From positions 868,001-932,000 of the forward strand of contig JAALGY010000019.1 in the NCBI GenBank assembly GCA_032358165.1: a DNA stretch of 64,000 bases. The letters run 5' to 3'. Numbering within the stretch: the first letter of the stretch is position 1; each line of letters opens with the position of its first letter. The notes under the pieces were generated by a model that saw only the letters and a list, made by a program, of their open reading frames with translations, was not told the origin of the DNA and did not search any database. Source of the stretch: Diplosphaera chodatii. Taxonomy: Eukaryota; Chlorophyta; Trebouxiophyceae; Prasiolales; Stichococcaceae. The translations under genes were made by a program, and so were the position numbers. Shown here in pieces: positions 48,881 to 60,800 of the stretch.

Positions 48881-50627
48881 ATGGTCGAAGGCCTTGTGCC
48901 ATACAGCGACGAAGATGAGGCAACCTGCAGCTCAGGTTCTGAGATTTTGCAGCAGGCTCCAGCCAAGGGGCCAACCGACAATGCGTCCGCAGCGGTTGAT
49001 ACAGCATCTGTGGAGGGAAGCAGGTGCGCGCTCGGAATATTGTATCCGACGAGGCTGGATGGCACCAGGACCTCAGCACTTCATGCTCGGGAGAGTGCCG
49101 AAACCCTCTGTACTGTTGCAGACCGGCAAAGCGGGCGCGGCATGACCTCGCCAATGACGAGTCGGACTCTGCACTGACCTTGCCACGCAGCAAGCTGCTG
49201 GGACTCAGGAGCTTCCCCCATCAGGAGGGAAACTTCGCCACGACTGTATTCATACCAGGCAGGGCGATGCTCAATATGCATTGCCTCATGCGTAATGTGT
49301 GCGGGGCTGTGTGCATGGTTCACTATAAATCAGGTGTGTGCAAAGTGCAGTGCGCTTTGATGATGCTCAGGTTGCAGCGATACAGAAGATATACGATCAG
49401 GTACTTGCAAAGGACACCCACAAAGCAGCTCATGTATGCGATGGTTTTTAGAGCATGGACCATACTCTCCAACCATGTCTTCTCTGCAGCTCAGAAAACA
49501 TGCTCCAACGCTGCACATTGCCGCATGGGCTGGCGCTCGTACTGAAGAGCAGCAAGTCCGTGCACCCGGCTGCTGGTCACTGTTGAACACTGGTACTAGT
49601 GCCATGCATGGTCTGTGAATCTCCTGGTGCCAGGCTGTTTACCTGGCAAACTATGTGATTTATCGGCGCTCAGGCGGTGCCAGCAGAGCAGCACATCAGT
49701 GTGTCTCGCACTGTGGCGCTGCGCTACGCACAGATCGAGGAGGTGGTTGCGTCCTTGCAGCATCGCCTCCGCAAGCTAAGCAGGTGCTCCTCACGACTTG
49801 CATCGCTTCTCCAGTGCTCGTTCACTAACACCTCGAGGAACCTTTGGGGTTGCGAGAACCCTATTGCCGGTCAATGTTTGACAACTGTCGGCACCTAGCA
49901 AAGCAAGCGGAACAATTGAAATGCCTTTATTACCTGTTCTCGTGGGAGGGTTTCTAGCTCGGGTTCCTGCAGATTTTCTGTGGATTTCGAGGAGCTGGCA
50001 GTGCTCGCCAACGACAATCTCAGCCGTGTGTTCGCCTGCCTCATGATGAGTGGTGGCACGGTTGAGGTGAGTCTTCCAGGCCGTAAGCTGCTTGCATTGG
50101 CTGATAAGGCTGGTGGTGGTTGACACCCTAAACAGAGTGCTGTGTGCACGACAGACTTGCAACATTGTCAAGACAGTGGACAAGACGTTCCGCACAAATG
50201 GGCTCCGGACTTTCCATGAGGTGCGGTGCCATGAGCTTGTGGACCATGCATGGCTCATGTACGCTCTGCAGCCGGTTGCATCGACAAGCTGCGTCCCATG
50301 GTGCCAACCCGCGATCATGTTGCAGGTGCCGCGACCCCATGTGTCGGTTGGCTGGGCCTTGTCAGTCAGCCGCAGCGCAGTGGAGGCCGCAGTTGCCAGC
50401 GTTAACACACAAAATGCACAGCAGCCCGAGCCACCCTCGTTGACTGCCATGGTGCGCTGCATTGGTGTTGGTGTGCTGCTGTCAACACAGCAGCAGTGTG
50501 AGGTACTTGCTCCTGTCCTACCTGCCACATGCCCAACGTGCTGACATAACTGCAGAGGTGTTTGCAGGTGCAGAGTGTGTGCTGCCAGGTTGGACAGAAG
50601 CGGTATGCAGTATGGTCCGCGCTGTGA
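48881..50627 (+). CDS. USB1: U6 snRNA 3'-5' phosphodiesterase USB1
   Basis: USB1 is a nuclear 2H-phosphoesterase that trims the 3' tail of U6 snRNA and leaves a protected end. The start MVEGLVPYSDEDEA at 48881 has the usual acidic N-terminus. LRSFPHQEGNFATTVFIP (near 49200) is the family entry strand. The two catalytic H-x-S motifs are present: QHISVSRTVALRY (49690) and RPHVSVGWAL (50325). Between them, VDFEELAVLANDNLSRVF (49985) matches the central strand. The last exon encodes VQSVCCQVGQKRYAVW, stop at 50625-50627, the usual C-terminal strand. The second intron appears to start with GC at 49259 and joins FIP to AIQKIYDQ in phase. At least eight short exons. Confidence 0.88.
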
Positions 50628-51044
50628 CCATGGGGCCAATGATTGCGCTTTGAAGGAGAAGGAGGCTGCCAGAGGGTTGCCAATTGAACGCAGATGGTGC
50701 GCTCGCCTTCAGATCTACTTGTAGGAGTTTATGAATAGGAGACTCCCGTCCAAAGTCTGTTGGTTTTGCCTGACAGACCAGCCATATCACAATGCAGGCT
50801 GTCCACTGGCATGCCCACGCTCCCCATGGGCCCCTTGAAAGCAAGCATGGTGCCTGCTCTTACATACACCCTCTTCACACGTGCAGCTGCGGCTGGCGCT
50901 GGCAGATGCTGTCACTTGGCGCTGCCCGCCTCCTTTGCATATGTCTGCAGAGCAAAACACAGCAGCAATTGGCTGGCGTCATTGTTGGATTGCAGATCAT
51001 GTTACAAGGCAGACAGTCCAGCAGTTCCAGGTCCATGTGAGGTC
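50628..51044. other. Intergenic between convergent USB1 and RER1
   Basis: No gene seen. TGTAA on the minus strand at 51002-51006, 38 bases after the RER1 stop, is a candidate polyadenylation signal of the green-algal UGUAA type. Confidence 0.35.
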
Positions 51045-51884
51045 CTAGAGCGATGACACATGAAATGGTGCTGTTGACAATCTCACCCGCTTGCCGACCG
51101 AGAATGGCACATAGCGATGCTTGATCATGTGCCGGATCTGCCGCTTCATGGTCAGGAAGAATAGCACCAGCCAGTAGAGCAGCAGGATCGGCCAGAAGAC
51201 TGGCACATCAAATGCTGGAAAGAATGTCGCTGCAAAGCCCAGGAGTATCGCCTTCGTCGACGAGTACCTACACAATTGTAGTGTGCAGCTCAGTGCCGGC
51301 AGCCAGTCTGCGGGCAATGTTGCAGCATCTGTGCAGGTGATGAGCAATATCTGCAGGTTGAGCACCGCGTCAAGCACCCACGTGCTGTGCTGTCACAGCT
51401 CACCAGAATTTGAACTCCGGTAGCCGCCTCACAAAGGGCTTGAACTCGTCATTGCCCTTCGACGGCAATGTGGGGCCCTCGAGCGCTGGATCAACCTGCA
51501 AACCACACCGCAGCCAGCACGCTTCAACTTCCAACCCGCACGTCCGTCTGATCTCCTGCAAAGCTACTGCAGAGACACGCTATGTGGCGTGGCTCCTCAA
51601 GGCAGACAATGGCATGCTGAAATATGACAATGCATAACCTGCGGCGACAGGAAGCCAAGCAGCAGGTTGAGGTTGAAGATGCCCAGGGCATAGGCGACGA
51701 TGTAGAAGCCCTTGAGCCACCACACTCGAAGTGCGAACAGCAGCGTGAGCGCCAGCCACACCACCCAGCGTACTGCGACCCATGGTGCCGCTTTGTCAAG
51801 CAGCACCTGCAGCCGTTGATTGTACGCTGCAGCAAGTCTGCTGCCGCTTCCTGGAGGCGCCGGCTGATCGATATAGCGCTCCAT
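51045..51884 (-). CDS. RER1: RER1, Golgi-to-ER retrieval receptor
   Basis: RER1 is a four-helix membrane protein of the early Golgi that returns escaped ER membrane proteins through COPI vesicles. Three exons give about 186 residues, normal for the family. Exon 1 from ATG 51884 reads [12 protein letters not shown], then [14 protein letters not shown], helix 1 ([20 protein letters not shown]) and helix 2 ending LLLGFLSPQ. Exon 2 (near 51495-51405) is the loop [11 protein letters not shown] then [15 protein letters not shown]. Exon 3 (from about 51266) gives [20 protein letters not shown], helix 4 ([17 protein letters not shown]) and [19 protein letters not shown], ending with TAG at 51045. All segments are diagnostic. 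Confidence 0.95.
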
Positions 51885-52418
51885 CGGCCGAGTGGAACGA
51901 TGGTAGTGCTATTGCGACCCTGCTGGCACTAGCTGATCGGGTGCTGATTGGCCTGTGGGCTGAAGTCGACTTGTCTGTTGTAGTCGCTGCTGGTCCAATC
52001 AAAATGCGTCATCGCGGCGCTTTGTTCGTCTGTATGTACATTGCAACGCCTCCAGCTGCAGACCAGCCTCCTGGCACGGGCACGACGTCCGATCTGAGGT
52101 GCCACTGTACTGCTGCAACAGCAACGCGCAGCGTTCGGCTCAACCGTTAAGCATGCACAGAACCAATGGTGTGTATGGACTAGTGTCACCTATCGGCCGT
52201 GCGGAAGCATTTGTTTGAGCATCAGTGCACCACTGCCTTCTTCCTGCAGCCATGCACATGAAACACAGTGCACTCATGTCTATCGAGCAGGCTTAATGTT
52301 CACTTGCCTGCAACGAATTAACCAATGGTTACTGCGTGACCGTCCGTGAGCGTTCGGCTTGCAATTGTGAAATCACATTGCAGTGCAATAGCTGGTTGTG
52401 AAGTGGCAAACGGGTTGC
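51885..52418. promoter_or_regulatory. Intergenic between divergent RER1 and MED11-like genes
   Basis: A 534-bp stretch between the two start codons must contain both promoters. No specific element was identified. Confidence 0.35.
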
Positions 52419-53085
52419 ATGTCCGCAGGCACAGCGCCGGTAACCGTGCAGCGCATCGAGGAGGCAGAGGAGGTCAGTGTGCCGCCATCTATGGTGTCCA
52501 ACTGATATGCTTTCGAGTTGATCGTCGGACGTTTGCACCAGCAGCAGTACTGCTGCATTTGCCTTCTGCAGAAAATTGTCGCGAGTGCCGAGGTGGCGGC
52601 GCAAGTCACCGAGGAGCTGTCCAAGTTTGGCGACGCTGATTTTGATACCGTCACGAACTTGTCGGAGCAGTTTCTCACAAACGTTAGGGTACGGGCGTGC
52701 CTACGTCAGCTTGGTGCAGAGGGCGTCCTTCCCGCAGTGGGTCAAGGCTCTGACCATGGTGCTATCGCCGTTGCAGGACGCACAGGCCATACTACAGGGC
52801 GTGATCAGACAGCTGCCGCCTGCAGCACCGTTCAGAGGCCGATCATACATCCAGCGCCTGCAGGCAAGCCGGTGGACACGAAAAAACGCCTGCGGTGTGA
52901 CAAGGTCATCTCATGTGCACCGAACATGTCATGAGCCAGCGTTGTATGTTTTTGACCAGGTGGAGGCTGCTGCGGCTGCTGAGGAGGCTGCAACAGCGGA
53001 TGGACAGCCCACTGCGCATGGCAATGCTGACAATGCTGAGGAGGCCATGGATGTGAGCACAGCTGGCGGCCAAGAGGGCTTGTGA
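52419..53085 (+). CDS. MED11-like: Mediator subunit 11-like protein
   Basis: MED11 is a small helical head-module subunit of Mediator, pairing with MED22. The model has exons 52419-52472, 52572-52688, 52777-52863 and 52960-53085, giving 127 residues, close to plant MED11. It reads TVQRIEEAEEKIVASAEVAA, the family's opening helix, then NLSEQFLTNVRDAQAILQG and APFRGRSYIQRLQ, which fit the second helix and the conserved aromatic stretch. The end is an acidic Ala/Glu-rich tail (AEEAMDVSTAGG). The third intron would begin with GC (52864). The name rests on helix pattern and length, since this family is short and poorly conserved. The next gene starts 49 bp after the stop, on the same strand. Confidence 0.55.
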
Positions 53086-53134
53086 GACACATGCGCTGTG
53101 CACAGCAGGACCAGACGGGGCCTGCACACTGCTG

Positions 53135-54589
53135 ATGCTGGACAACACCACGCAGTCTGCCTCGGCGCCGTGCAGCTCAGACAGCCACCGGCAGATCTCA
53201 GCAGAGCAGGCTGCTGCCCAGCGGGGTCATGCTAGCAGCAGTGCCAGCGATGGCAATGCCGCAGCCTGCAACCTTGCGTCTGATGGAACAGCATCCAGCT
53301 GCAGTGATGCAGCCTCGTCTGCAGCCCTGGGCAGGTCCTTTGTGCCGACGGCCACTGCAACATACTTGCAGCCAGACTACTGGGATGCCAGATTCGCTGC
53401 GGAGGACAGCTACGAATGGTGCAAGGTCAGTTTGGCAGCAGACCGTCATAGCCACAAGGAGCACTGCCATTGGCATGCCGGCGCTCTCGTGGCCCTGACC
53501 TTCACCTGGACAGTTGTTGAGCCCACGAGCTGCGTACTGCAGGAGTACAGCGAGTTCAGGCACCTGGTGGCGCCGCAGCTGCGACCGGGGGACAGGGTCC
53601 TGGAGCTGGGGTGCGGCAACAGCGGGCTGGGAGCGGCGCTGGCGGCAGACGGCTTCCGCCACGTGACGTGCACGGACCTGTCGGGCGTCGTCGTGGAGCG
53701 CATGCAGCGCAAGGCCGCAGCCGCTGCCTCGCCAGTGCAGTACCAGGTGCGCAGCCGGGCGCTGTACAATGCTCGGGCTGTGCCAGGGCGCATCACGTCA
53801 TGTGAAGCGCTGCCGTCTGGTGTCAGCTTCCTGTGGGACGGCGTCTTGTGTGTCTGCAGGTAGCTGACATGCTGCAGCTGCCCTTTTCAGACGGCAGCTT
53901 CGATGTCGTGATGGAGAAGGGCGCCCTCGAGGTGAGGGTGGCAGGATGCTGCATGGTGAATCCGTGAACCCATGAATTCGTGAATCCGCAATCATCCGAC
54001 GACAGCAGCAACCCCACTGCACTGGACCGGCCCGATGTGACGGTTTCAGTGACACGCCGACTGATCCTGATGTCTGCAGGTGTTCTTCACAGACAGCCCC
54101 AGCGCTTGGGACCCGACGCCCGCTGCTCGGCGCCGCTTTGCCAGGGCAATAGATGAGGTGACACTGCACTCGCTTCAACCCTGCGTACATCGTCAACAAC
54201 ATCGCAAGAATGCGAGGGCCGTGCCATGGTGCAGACCATGTTGTTTCACCCGGCTGCAGGCGCACCGCGTCTTGGCACCAGACGGCGTCCTGATCTCCAT
54301 CAGCTTTGGGCAGCCGCCCTTCCGGGTGCCGCTGCTGCTGGCGTGCCGTGGGCACTCGTGGGACTGCCGCGTGGAGCGCTTTGGCGAGTCACTTGACTAC
54401 TTTGTGTATGTGCTGCGCAAGGGGCGGCGGCAGGCGGCAGCAGCTTCCAGCCAGCAGTGCGCAGACACGGCAGCGGATTGCCTGGGGGTTGCACTTGGCC
54501 CGCAGGTTAGGCAAAGAGGCGCTGACCAGCAGGCGCCCATGCACGAGCACATGGATGACGAGGGCTACCTGATGCAGATGACGCTGTGA
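53135..54589 (+). CDS. EEF1AKMT4-like: Class I methyltransferase, EEF1AKMT4-like
   Basis: These are SAM-dependent methyltransferases; the human relative methylates a lysine of elongation factor eEF1A. After a Ser/Ala-rich lead from ATG 53135, the core begins YLQPDYWDARFAAEDSYEWC (53360), typical of this group, then EYSEFRHLV. SAM-binding motif I is VLELGCGNSGLGAAL (53600), the acidic post-I residue is in VTCTDLSGVVVERM, and motif IV region is MLQLPFSDGSFDVVMEKGAL (53870). Next come AHRVLAPDGVLISISFGQPP (54260) and VERFGESLDYFVYVLRKG. Introns fall near 53427, 53746, 53932 and 54155. Stop TGA at 54587. Substrate is inferred from family only. Confidence 0.82.
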
Positions 54590-54874
54590 GCATTCTGCAC
54601 ACATGTAGGCGACTTCAGCACAGCTGCAACATGGTTGACAGGCACATGTGAATATGACGCAGCATCTGATCTGGTTCTCTGATGCGGATGCGACACCCTG
54701 ATGAAACTCTTTGTTGACCGGGGGTGCAGCAGGGCATCATGCTGCACAATGTTACATCGCCGAAGAACGACCAAAACAGCGTTGAGAGCATTGTAGACAC
54801 GATGGCCGGTGGTCCTTGAAGCTTGGGGGCAGCAAGCCGTCACGCATGCAGGTCTGTCAATGCTCACAACCGCC
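54590..54874. other. Intergenic between convergent methyltransferase and SMC6 genes
   Basis: Holds the two 3' UTRs; nothing else seen. Confidence 0.3.
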
Positions 54875-57800
54875 TCAAGATGCAGTGGCATTGTCCCGAG
54901 CCCTGCGCATCTGGTGGACTTGCACAAACCAGTCGGGAATGTCGGTGATAGTATCATTGCGAAGTACAGCAAGCTCTCTGGCTTTCTGGACGGCACTCAC
55001 GTCCTGCATGGGAAACATGGTCGGTGAAGGGTCGTCCCTGGACTGCAAACTGTCATGACTCCACTCACAGCAGGTTGACCATGAACAGGCCAAGCGACGG
55101 CACCTGGGGACTGAGGAGGATCAATTGGCGTGATGTGTCCTGGAGTGACATCTCGATGAGCAGCTGCAGCCCCATCGTGCGGTTCATCGCATCCATGAAC
55201 TGTGCACGGCATGATACGAGCTGCTCAGTGAAGCTCGCTCATACGCATATATGTGCCCTTCAAGCCACAGGTCGAGGGACTCGTGACATTGGTTGGTCGG
55301 CTCGACAGGGAATGCAGATGGCACACAACGAAACTCACCACATCGAACTCGTCCAAGCAGCAAAAGGGGACGCTGATGACGTTCTCCAGAGCCATGGTGA
55401 AAGCAAGCGTGGCATAGCTGCGCTCACCGCCTGACAGCCCCTTCAGATCCGTCTGCATCCTCGCAAGAACACGTGTCAGCATGCAGGAAAGGTTCAGTCC
55501 CCTGCAGTGCCCAGAGCGTCGTGCATCAGGCTTAGAAGGTCTCACCAGGCCTTGGGCCTGCAAGTGGATGTTGCTCACGCTCACAACGACTCACCGACTT
55601 TTGCCAGTCAGGCCGCTGTGCATCTGCCATGTTGGTGGACACATGCAACTCCAGTGTCTCCTCCCGACGGTCGATGGTGATGTCTCCCAGGAACTCCCGG
55701 ACCTCCATGTACCTGGCGGTACCAGGCTGGTCGATCGATAGGCGATCAGATGCTTGCACTCAGACAGGTAAAACCACGAGCGAGGGCATGCAGCTAGACT
55801 TCAACAGGCCAAAGCGTACAGATTCCATCCTTCCATCATTGGTGCATGTAACACGTTCGTCCAGGTGGCATAGGCTCACTCGCGGAAGCGGTTGGTGAGG
55901 GTGGTCTGCGTGAACTTGCGCAGGACCTTGTAGCGCGCCTTGCGCGCCGCCAACCCGTCACGCATTATCTGTGCAATCGACTCCATGCGCGCCAGACACT
56001 TGTTGGCCTTGTCGACCCGGGGGGACAGCTCCAGCCGCCGGTTCTGCAGCGCACAATTCTCTGAGACATCCGCACCAGCTCCTGGCATGCCTCATCTACC
56101 CCAACCAGGCGTAGCTGATAAACCTTCGGCTGAGCCTGCTGGCAAGCTCTGCGCGCTGATGTTGGATATCAAGACCTGGGATGCAGTAGTAAGTGCGGCT
56201 GAACCAACACCCAGGATCAGCCAGCCATATGCAGGGGTGTGCATGAACTGCATGGCCGTCATAGCCCTGTCAGGGCTGGTGCTGACTTTGCAGCGACGTG
56301 GCCCAGCATGGCCACTGTGACGAGGCAACTGCAGCCACCTGCAGCGACTCCAGGGAGGCGCCCACGCTGCGCTCACTCTCCCGGATCTTGTGCTGCACCC
56401 GGTCCAGCTCCTCCTGCAGCTGCTGCGTGTCCTCCAGCGCCGCCTCCACCTGGCGGTCCATCACAACAGGTTGTGGCAGTGGCGGCTTGCTAAGTGCTGT
56501 CAACATCACATCACAACACAGATGGGTAATTACGGGACACTGGCATGTGATCACTGATAACAGTGTTTCGGAGCATTCTGCCATGATGAACCCTGCGCTC
56601 TTCAGGGGCCACTGGGTGCAGGAAGATGCTGCTGACACAGCGCGGTCAGGAGTGCACGCCAAGACATGCACGCAACAGCATGACGCTGCAATTGCATGGT
56701 ACGGACATCAGCGGTGCACCTGCTCAGGCGTGCATGCGGCGTCGGGGGCGCCGCCGTCGCGGGCGCGGCCGGAGCGGCGGGGCGCGGGCCCCAGGCGGCC
56801 CAGCCACGCGGTGCGCACGTGCTGCCGCGCCTCCTGCCCCGCCTCCTCGCTGCACACCTGCGCGCCATGTCATCAGCACACCCTTCAGGACGCCGGGCTC
56901 AGGGGAACCAGTGAGCTTGCCACACGCACTTTGCACCAGCATGCTGCTCCGGCATGTAGCAGCTTGGCGTGCCGGCGCACCTCGAGGGCTTGCTGGCGAT
57001 CCTGTGCTTCCACGTCCCGGTGCGCTTGCAGCTGGGCTCGCATGGCACCCATTTGCTCGTTGAGCCTCGCCAGCTGCAGATAGCATGCGACATAGATCAG
57101 CATCAGAGGATCAGGACCCGCTGCCAGACATCAGCTACAAGTGATGCAGACACTTGCTGCACAAGCAGGCGGGAGGCACAGCAAGCATGCATGCAAACCG
57201 TCATGCCGCACCACCGCGCCTGCAAGTCAGTCTCAGGTATCACACCTGTTTCTGGTAGTCGGTCAGAAGGGTCTGGCGCTCGGCGAGTGCTCGCGAGGCA
57301 GCCGTCAAGGCAGCGCCAGTGGCCTCGTTGCGCTTTGTGAGATCCTCAGCCTCCGCCTGTGCAGGCGATGCATAGGCGCACGTAAATGCCTCCTGACGCC
57401 GAGTCTACCAGCTGTGGCAGACACCATTGACAATCACACCGCTGACAAACATCAGTGGGGGGTCGCGGTCGTGTACATTCGCTGTGTGGTGATGCCAGAG
57501 CAGCGGCACAGCAATGCAGCTGCACCTTCGCCGCGTCCCACTGCTTCTTAGCTTCTTTCTCAGCCTTGTCAGCTGCCACCACCGCCGCCGCGGCAGCCTC
57601 CGCCTGCAGCATACGAGCACTGCATGACTGACCACATAACTGAGTTGCGCCCTGCAGCCCGCCTGATGCCGGGCAATGGGTCGGATCACCTGACAGGAAG
57701 ATGGCCAGGACACACGCAGCCATGCTCAAAACAAGTTGTGCAGACCCCATTTCGGATGATCGCGCAGCCAGTCAGGTACCTCCTGCTCGTAGATGGCGAG

Positions 57801-60800
57801 GTCCGCCCGCTTTTGGTCCACCGACGACTGGAGGTCGTCGGGGTTGCCGCCCTCCAGCTCGACCCCGTGGTCCATGACTGCCTTCTCCGCTGCCTGGCTG
57901 TCCGCGAGCGTCACCACCGCCGCCCGGTGCGCCTTCCTCGCAGCTGTATGCGCCTGCAGCTGGCATGGCAGCTCGTCGCGCATTGCCACTCGAGCGAACA
58001 TACCCGTCGCACCATGCAGTCAAGGTGCACAGTTCTACAGCGTGCAACGAAAGGCATAGGCCTCTGCCGGGAACAACCAGCAGAGTTGGGGATTCTGGGT
58101 GTGACTCGAGCACCTCCTTTGCAAGGGTCTCCTCGCGGCGTGCAGCCGTCCGCGCCGTGTTGGCACGGTCCAGAGCGTCCTGGGCATCTCGAAGCTTGCG
58201 CTCCACCATTCGGATCTCGCCGGCAACGTCGGTCTTCAGCCGCGGGTGCAGCGACTTGTGGTTGCGCATGAGCGTGCTGGACGCCTGGCCCCTGCAATGG
58301 GGAATGTGAACAGCTTGTGTGGGGTGACCTGCTGCTTGGTGCTCAGTTGCAGGCGGCACACATGAACACAGGCAAACATAGCTGGGAAGGCAAGGCATAC
58401 GTGAGACCGCCTGCCAGAGCAGGAATCCGTTGATCAGGCTACCCACGTTTGGAAACACTAGCGCGCAGCACACCTGTTGTGCGCTTTGGAGCCGTCCCGG
58501 GACCAGGCCGCGGTGATGACCTTGCGCTGGCCCAGGGGGCCGCGCATCATGCGCAGCGCCTCGTCCTCGCTCGGCAGCAGCGCCGCGCGCTCCAGCTTCT
58601 GGTCGATCAGCAGGTTGCGCACCGTGTGCGACTGCGTGCTTTCCTGCACCCTGCACAGCAGAGCACAGCACACAAGGATGCCGGGTGTACACGATCGCAA
58701 GCTGACAGCAGCAAGCAGGGTCTGCATATCAAATTTGCAACATGTCAACTGTGCGCACTGGAGAACGTCCAGCATCGTCAGCACGCTGGCTGGTGCCTGC
58801 TCCTTCTGCGTCAGGTCGTGCGGCTGGATGTCGAAGTTGAAAACGACACATGATACGCCCTGCCGCATGCTGCACCGCCGAGCCAGGTCCTGCGGAATGC
58901 TTGCACATAAAGCGTCACACGAAGTGAGCAGCTGCTATGCGAGCACTCGACTTCAGCATGGTGGTAGCATTCCACAGTCATCAAGGGTACAGCACGACCT
59001 TCATCAGCCGCAGATCCTCGTGGTCATGCACGATGAACATGTCGAACATCTTGCCAATGGCCACCTGCATGTTGGGTCATATTGGGTCAGTAGTGACCCC
59101 TGAGACATAGAGCCTGTGGCACCTCAATATCAGCCATGTGCACACACGCTCTGGTGCTCAAAGCGGCGGTCACCTCCACGGGCGTCGCCCATGTCTCATC
59201 AGTCAGGGTCAGCAGGCTGCCAAGGGGCCCCAGGGGCGGCCTGTGAAACCGCCCCTGCTCCACCGCCGACGCCACTGCCCGCATCAGCGCCTTCATGGGA
59301 GGCCCCCCGAACGCCATCAGCGGGTCACCTGGGAGCGCATGATGTGGCTCTCGTACTGCCAGCCATGTGCCGCATCTCACGAGCGAGACATGGAGTGTGT
59401 GCAGCTAGCTGTGTGCAGGTTGGGTTCCTGCAAATGGTGCAGGTTTTCCTTGGAAATCCCACCCTGCCGAGCGCTCAGGTCGCGTAGCTCGCTCTGCAGG
59501 TTGGTGACGGCACGACCGGCGGCCTGGGCAACACCTTCTGTGTCCTGAAGCGCCTGCAAGCATTCGCATGATGCAATGTACGAGGTTGACCGCGTCCACC
59601 TACTTAACGCTGACTTGCTGTTGTACTGCTTCCAGCACAGGTGTGCAAAACAATGTCAAGCCGCCAGACGAGGGGCATCCTGCAACAATTCCACATGGTT
59701 CCACATGTCTAAACTGCAAAAGAGACGACGAACATGCCTTTCGTGCCGCCTCAAATGCGACTTCTGCCTCTTTGAGCTGCTGCCGCTGGGTGGAGTCGTC
59801 AGCAGACGCTGCCTCCCTCGCAAGCCGGCACTGTGCCAAACGCTCGTTAAAAGTACGCTGCGCGCGCTGCAGGGTGTGCAAATGATCAGTGAGGACATAT
59901 TTCGAGAAAAGGCAGCTTGGCTGCTCGCTGACTGTAAGACAGCAAGCTTTCAGAATGAATGGGCACAGCTACCCAAAGCAAGTCCAACTGGTGGCAGCAG
60001 TTGTGTGCTTGGCGGCACACCTGGCTGTTGTCCGCAAACTCAGCCGCTGCATTGTCTGCCTCGGCAGCAAAGTCCTCGAGTGCAACACGCTCCTGTTCCG
60101 CCTCGTTTGCAGCCTTGTCCGCCTCGCGCCGTTTGTTGCGCAGCGTCTGCAGTGATAGTAGTGACGGTGTGACATTTCGGCAGGTAGTTTCAGCAGCTGC
60201 AGGAGGCACACCTCCAAGGTGGCTAGCTGTGTGATACCATGATGACATGCAGGTGCAAGTTTGGTCACCTGCGCAGCAGCCTTGACAGCATCCTTGAGCA
60301 GGCCTTGACGGAGTGTGACTTCCCGGACTTGCGGCAAGAACTTCAGCAGTGCAGCCTCCTGCAGCGAGTGCGAACACTAGTATGTTCACAACGTTCAGCA
60401 TCAGCACATCGGAAGCATGCCTATCTGGCATGCTTGGCTGGCAGCCGTGGCGGAGGTTGGACAACATCAAACAGTCGCCCGGGAGCAATTAGTGTAGCTG
60501 CATTTACAGCAGAGGCTATGCTCCCTCATCATCTTGCAACACTGGCATGAGGCGCTGGCAACTTCTGAGGGACAATTCTGGCATGATCAATTATTAAGCC
60601 TGTGTCACCTGCTCCGCCTTGTCTGCCTTCCTGCTCTCGATGCACGCCTGCTCCTGCTGGATGGCATCCTCACACTGGGCTACCCTGCTGGGCAGCATGT
60701 CCAGCCTGCTTTGGTACTCGTCGCCAGCCTTCACCCTGTCGTAAACCTGCATACAATGGAGCCTACACATCAGCAGAGTCCACGTGCGACGTGGACTCGC

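Noticed and set aside
53198..53662. A 154-codon minus-strand open frame over the methyltransferase
   Set aside because: Antisense to exons with clear methyltransferase motifs; no splice or family support.
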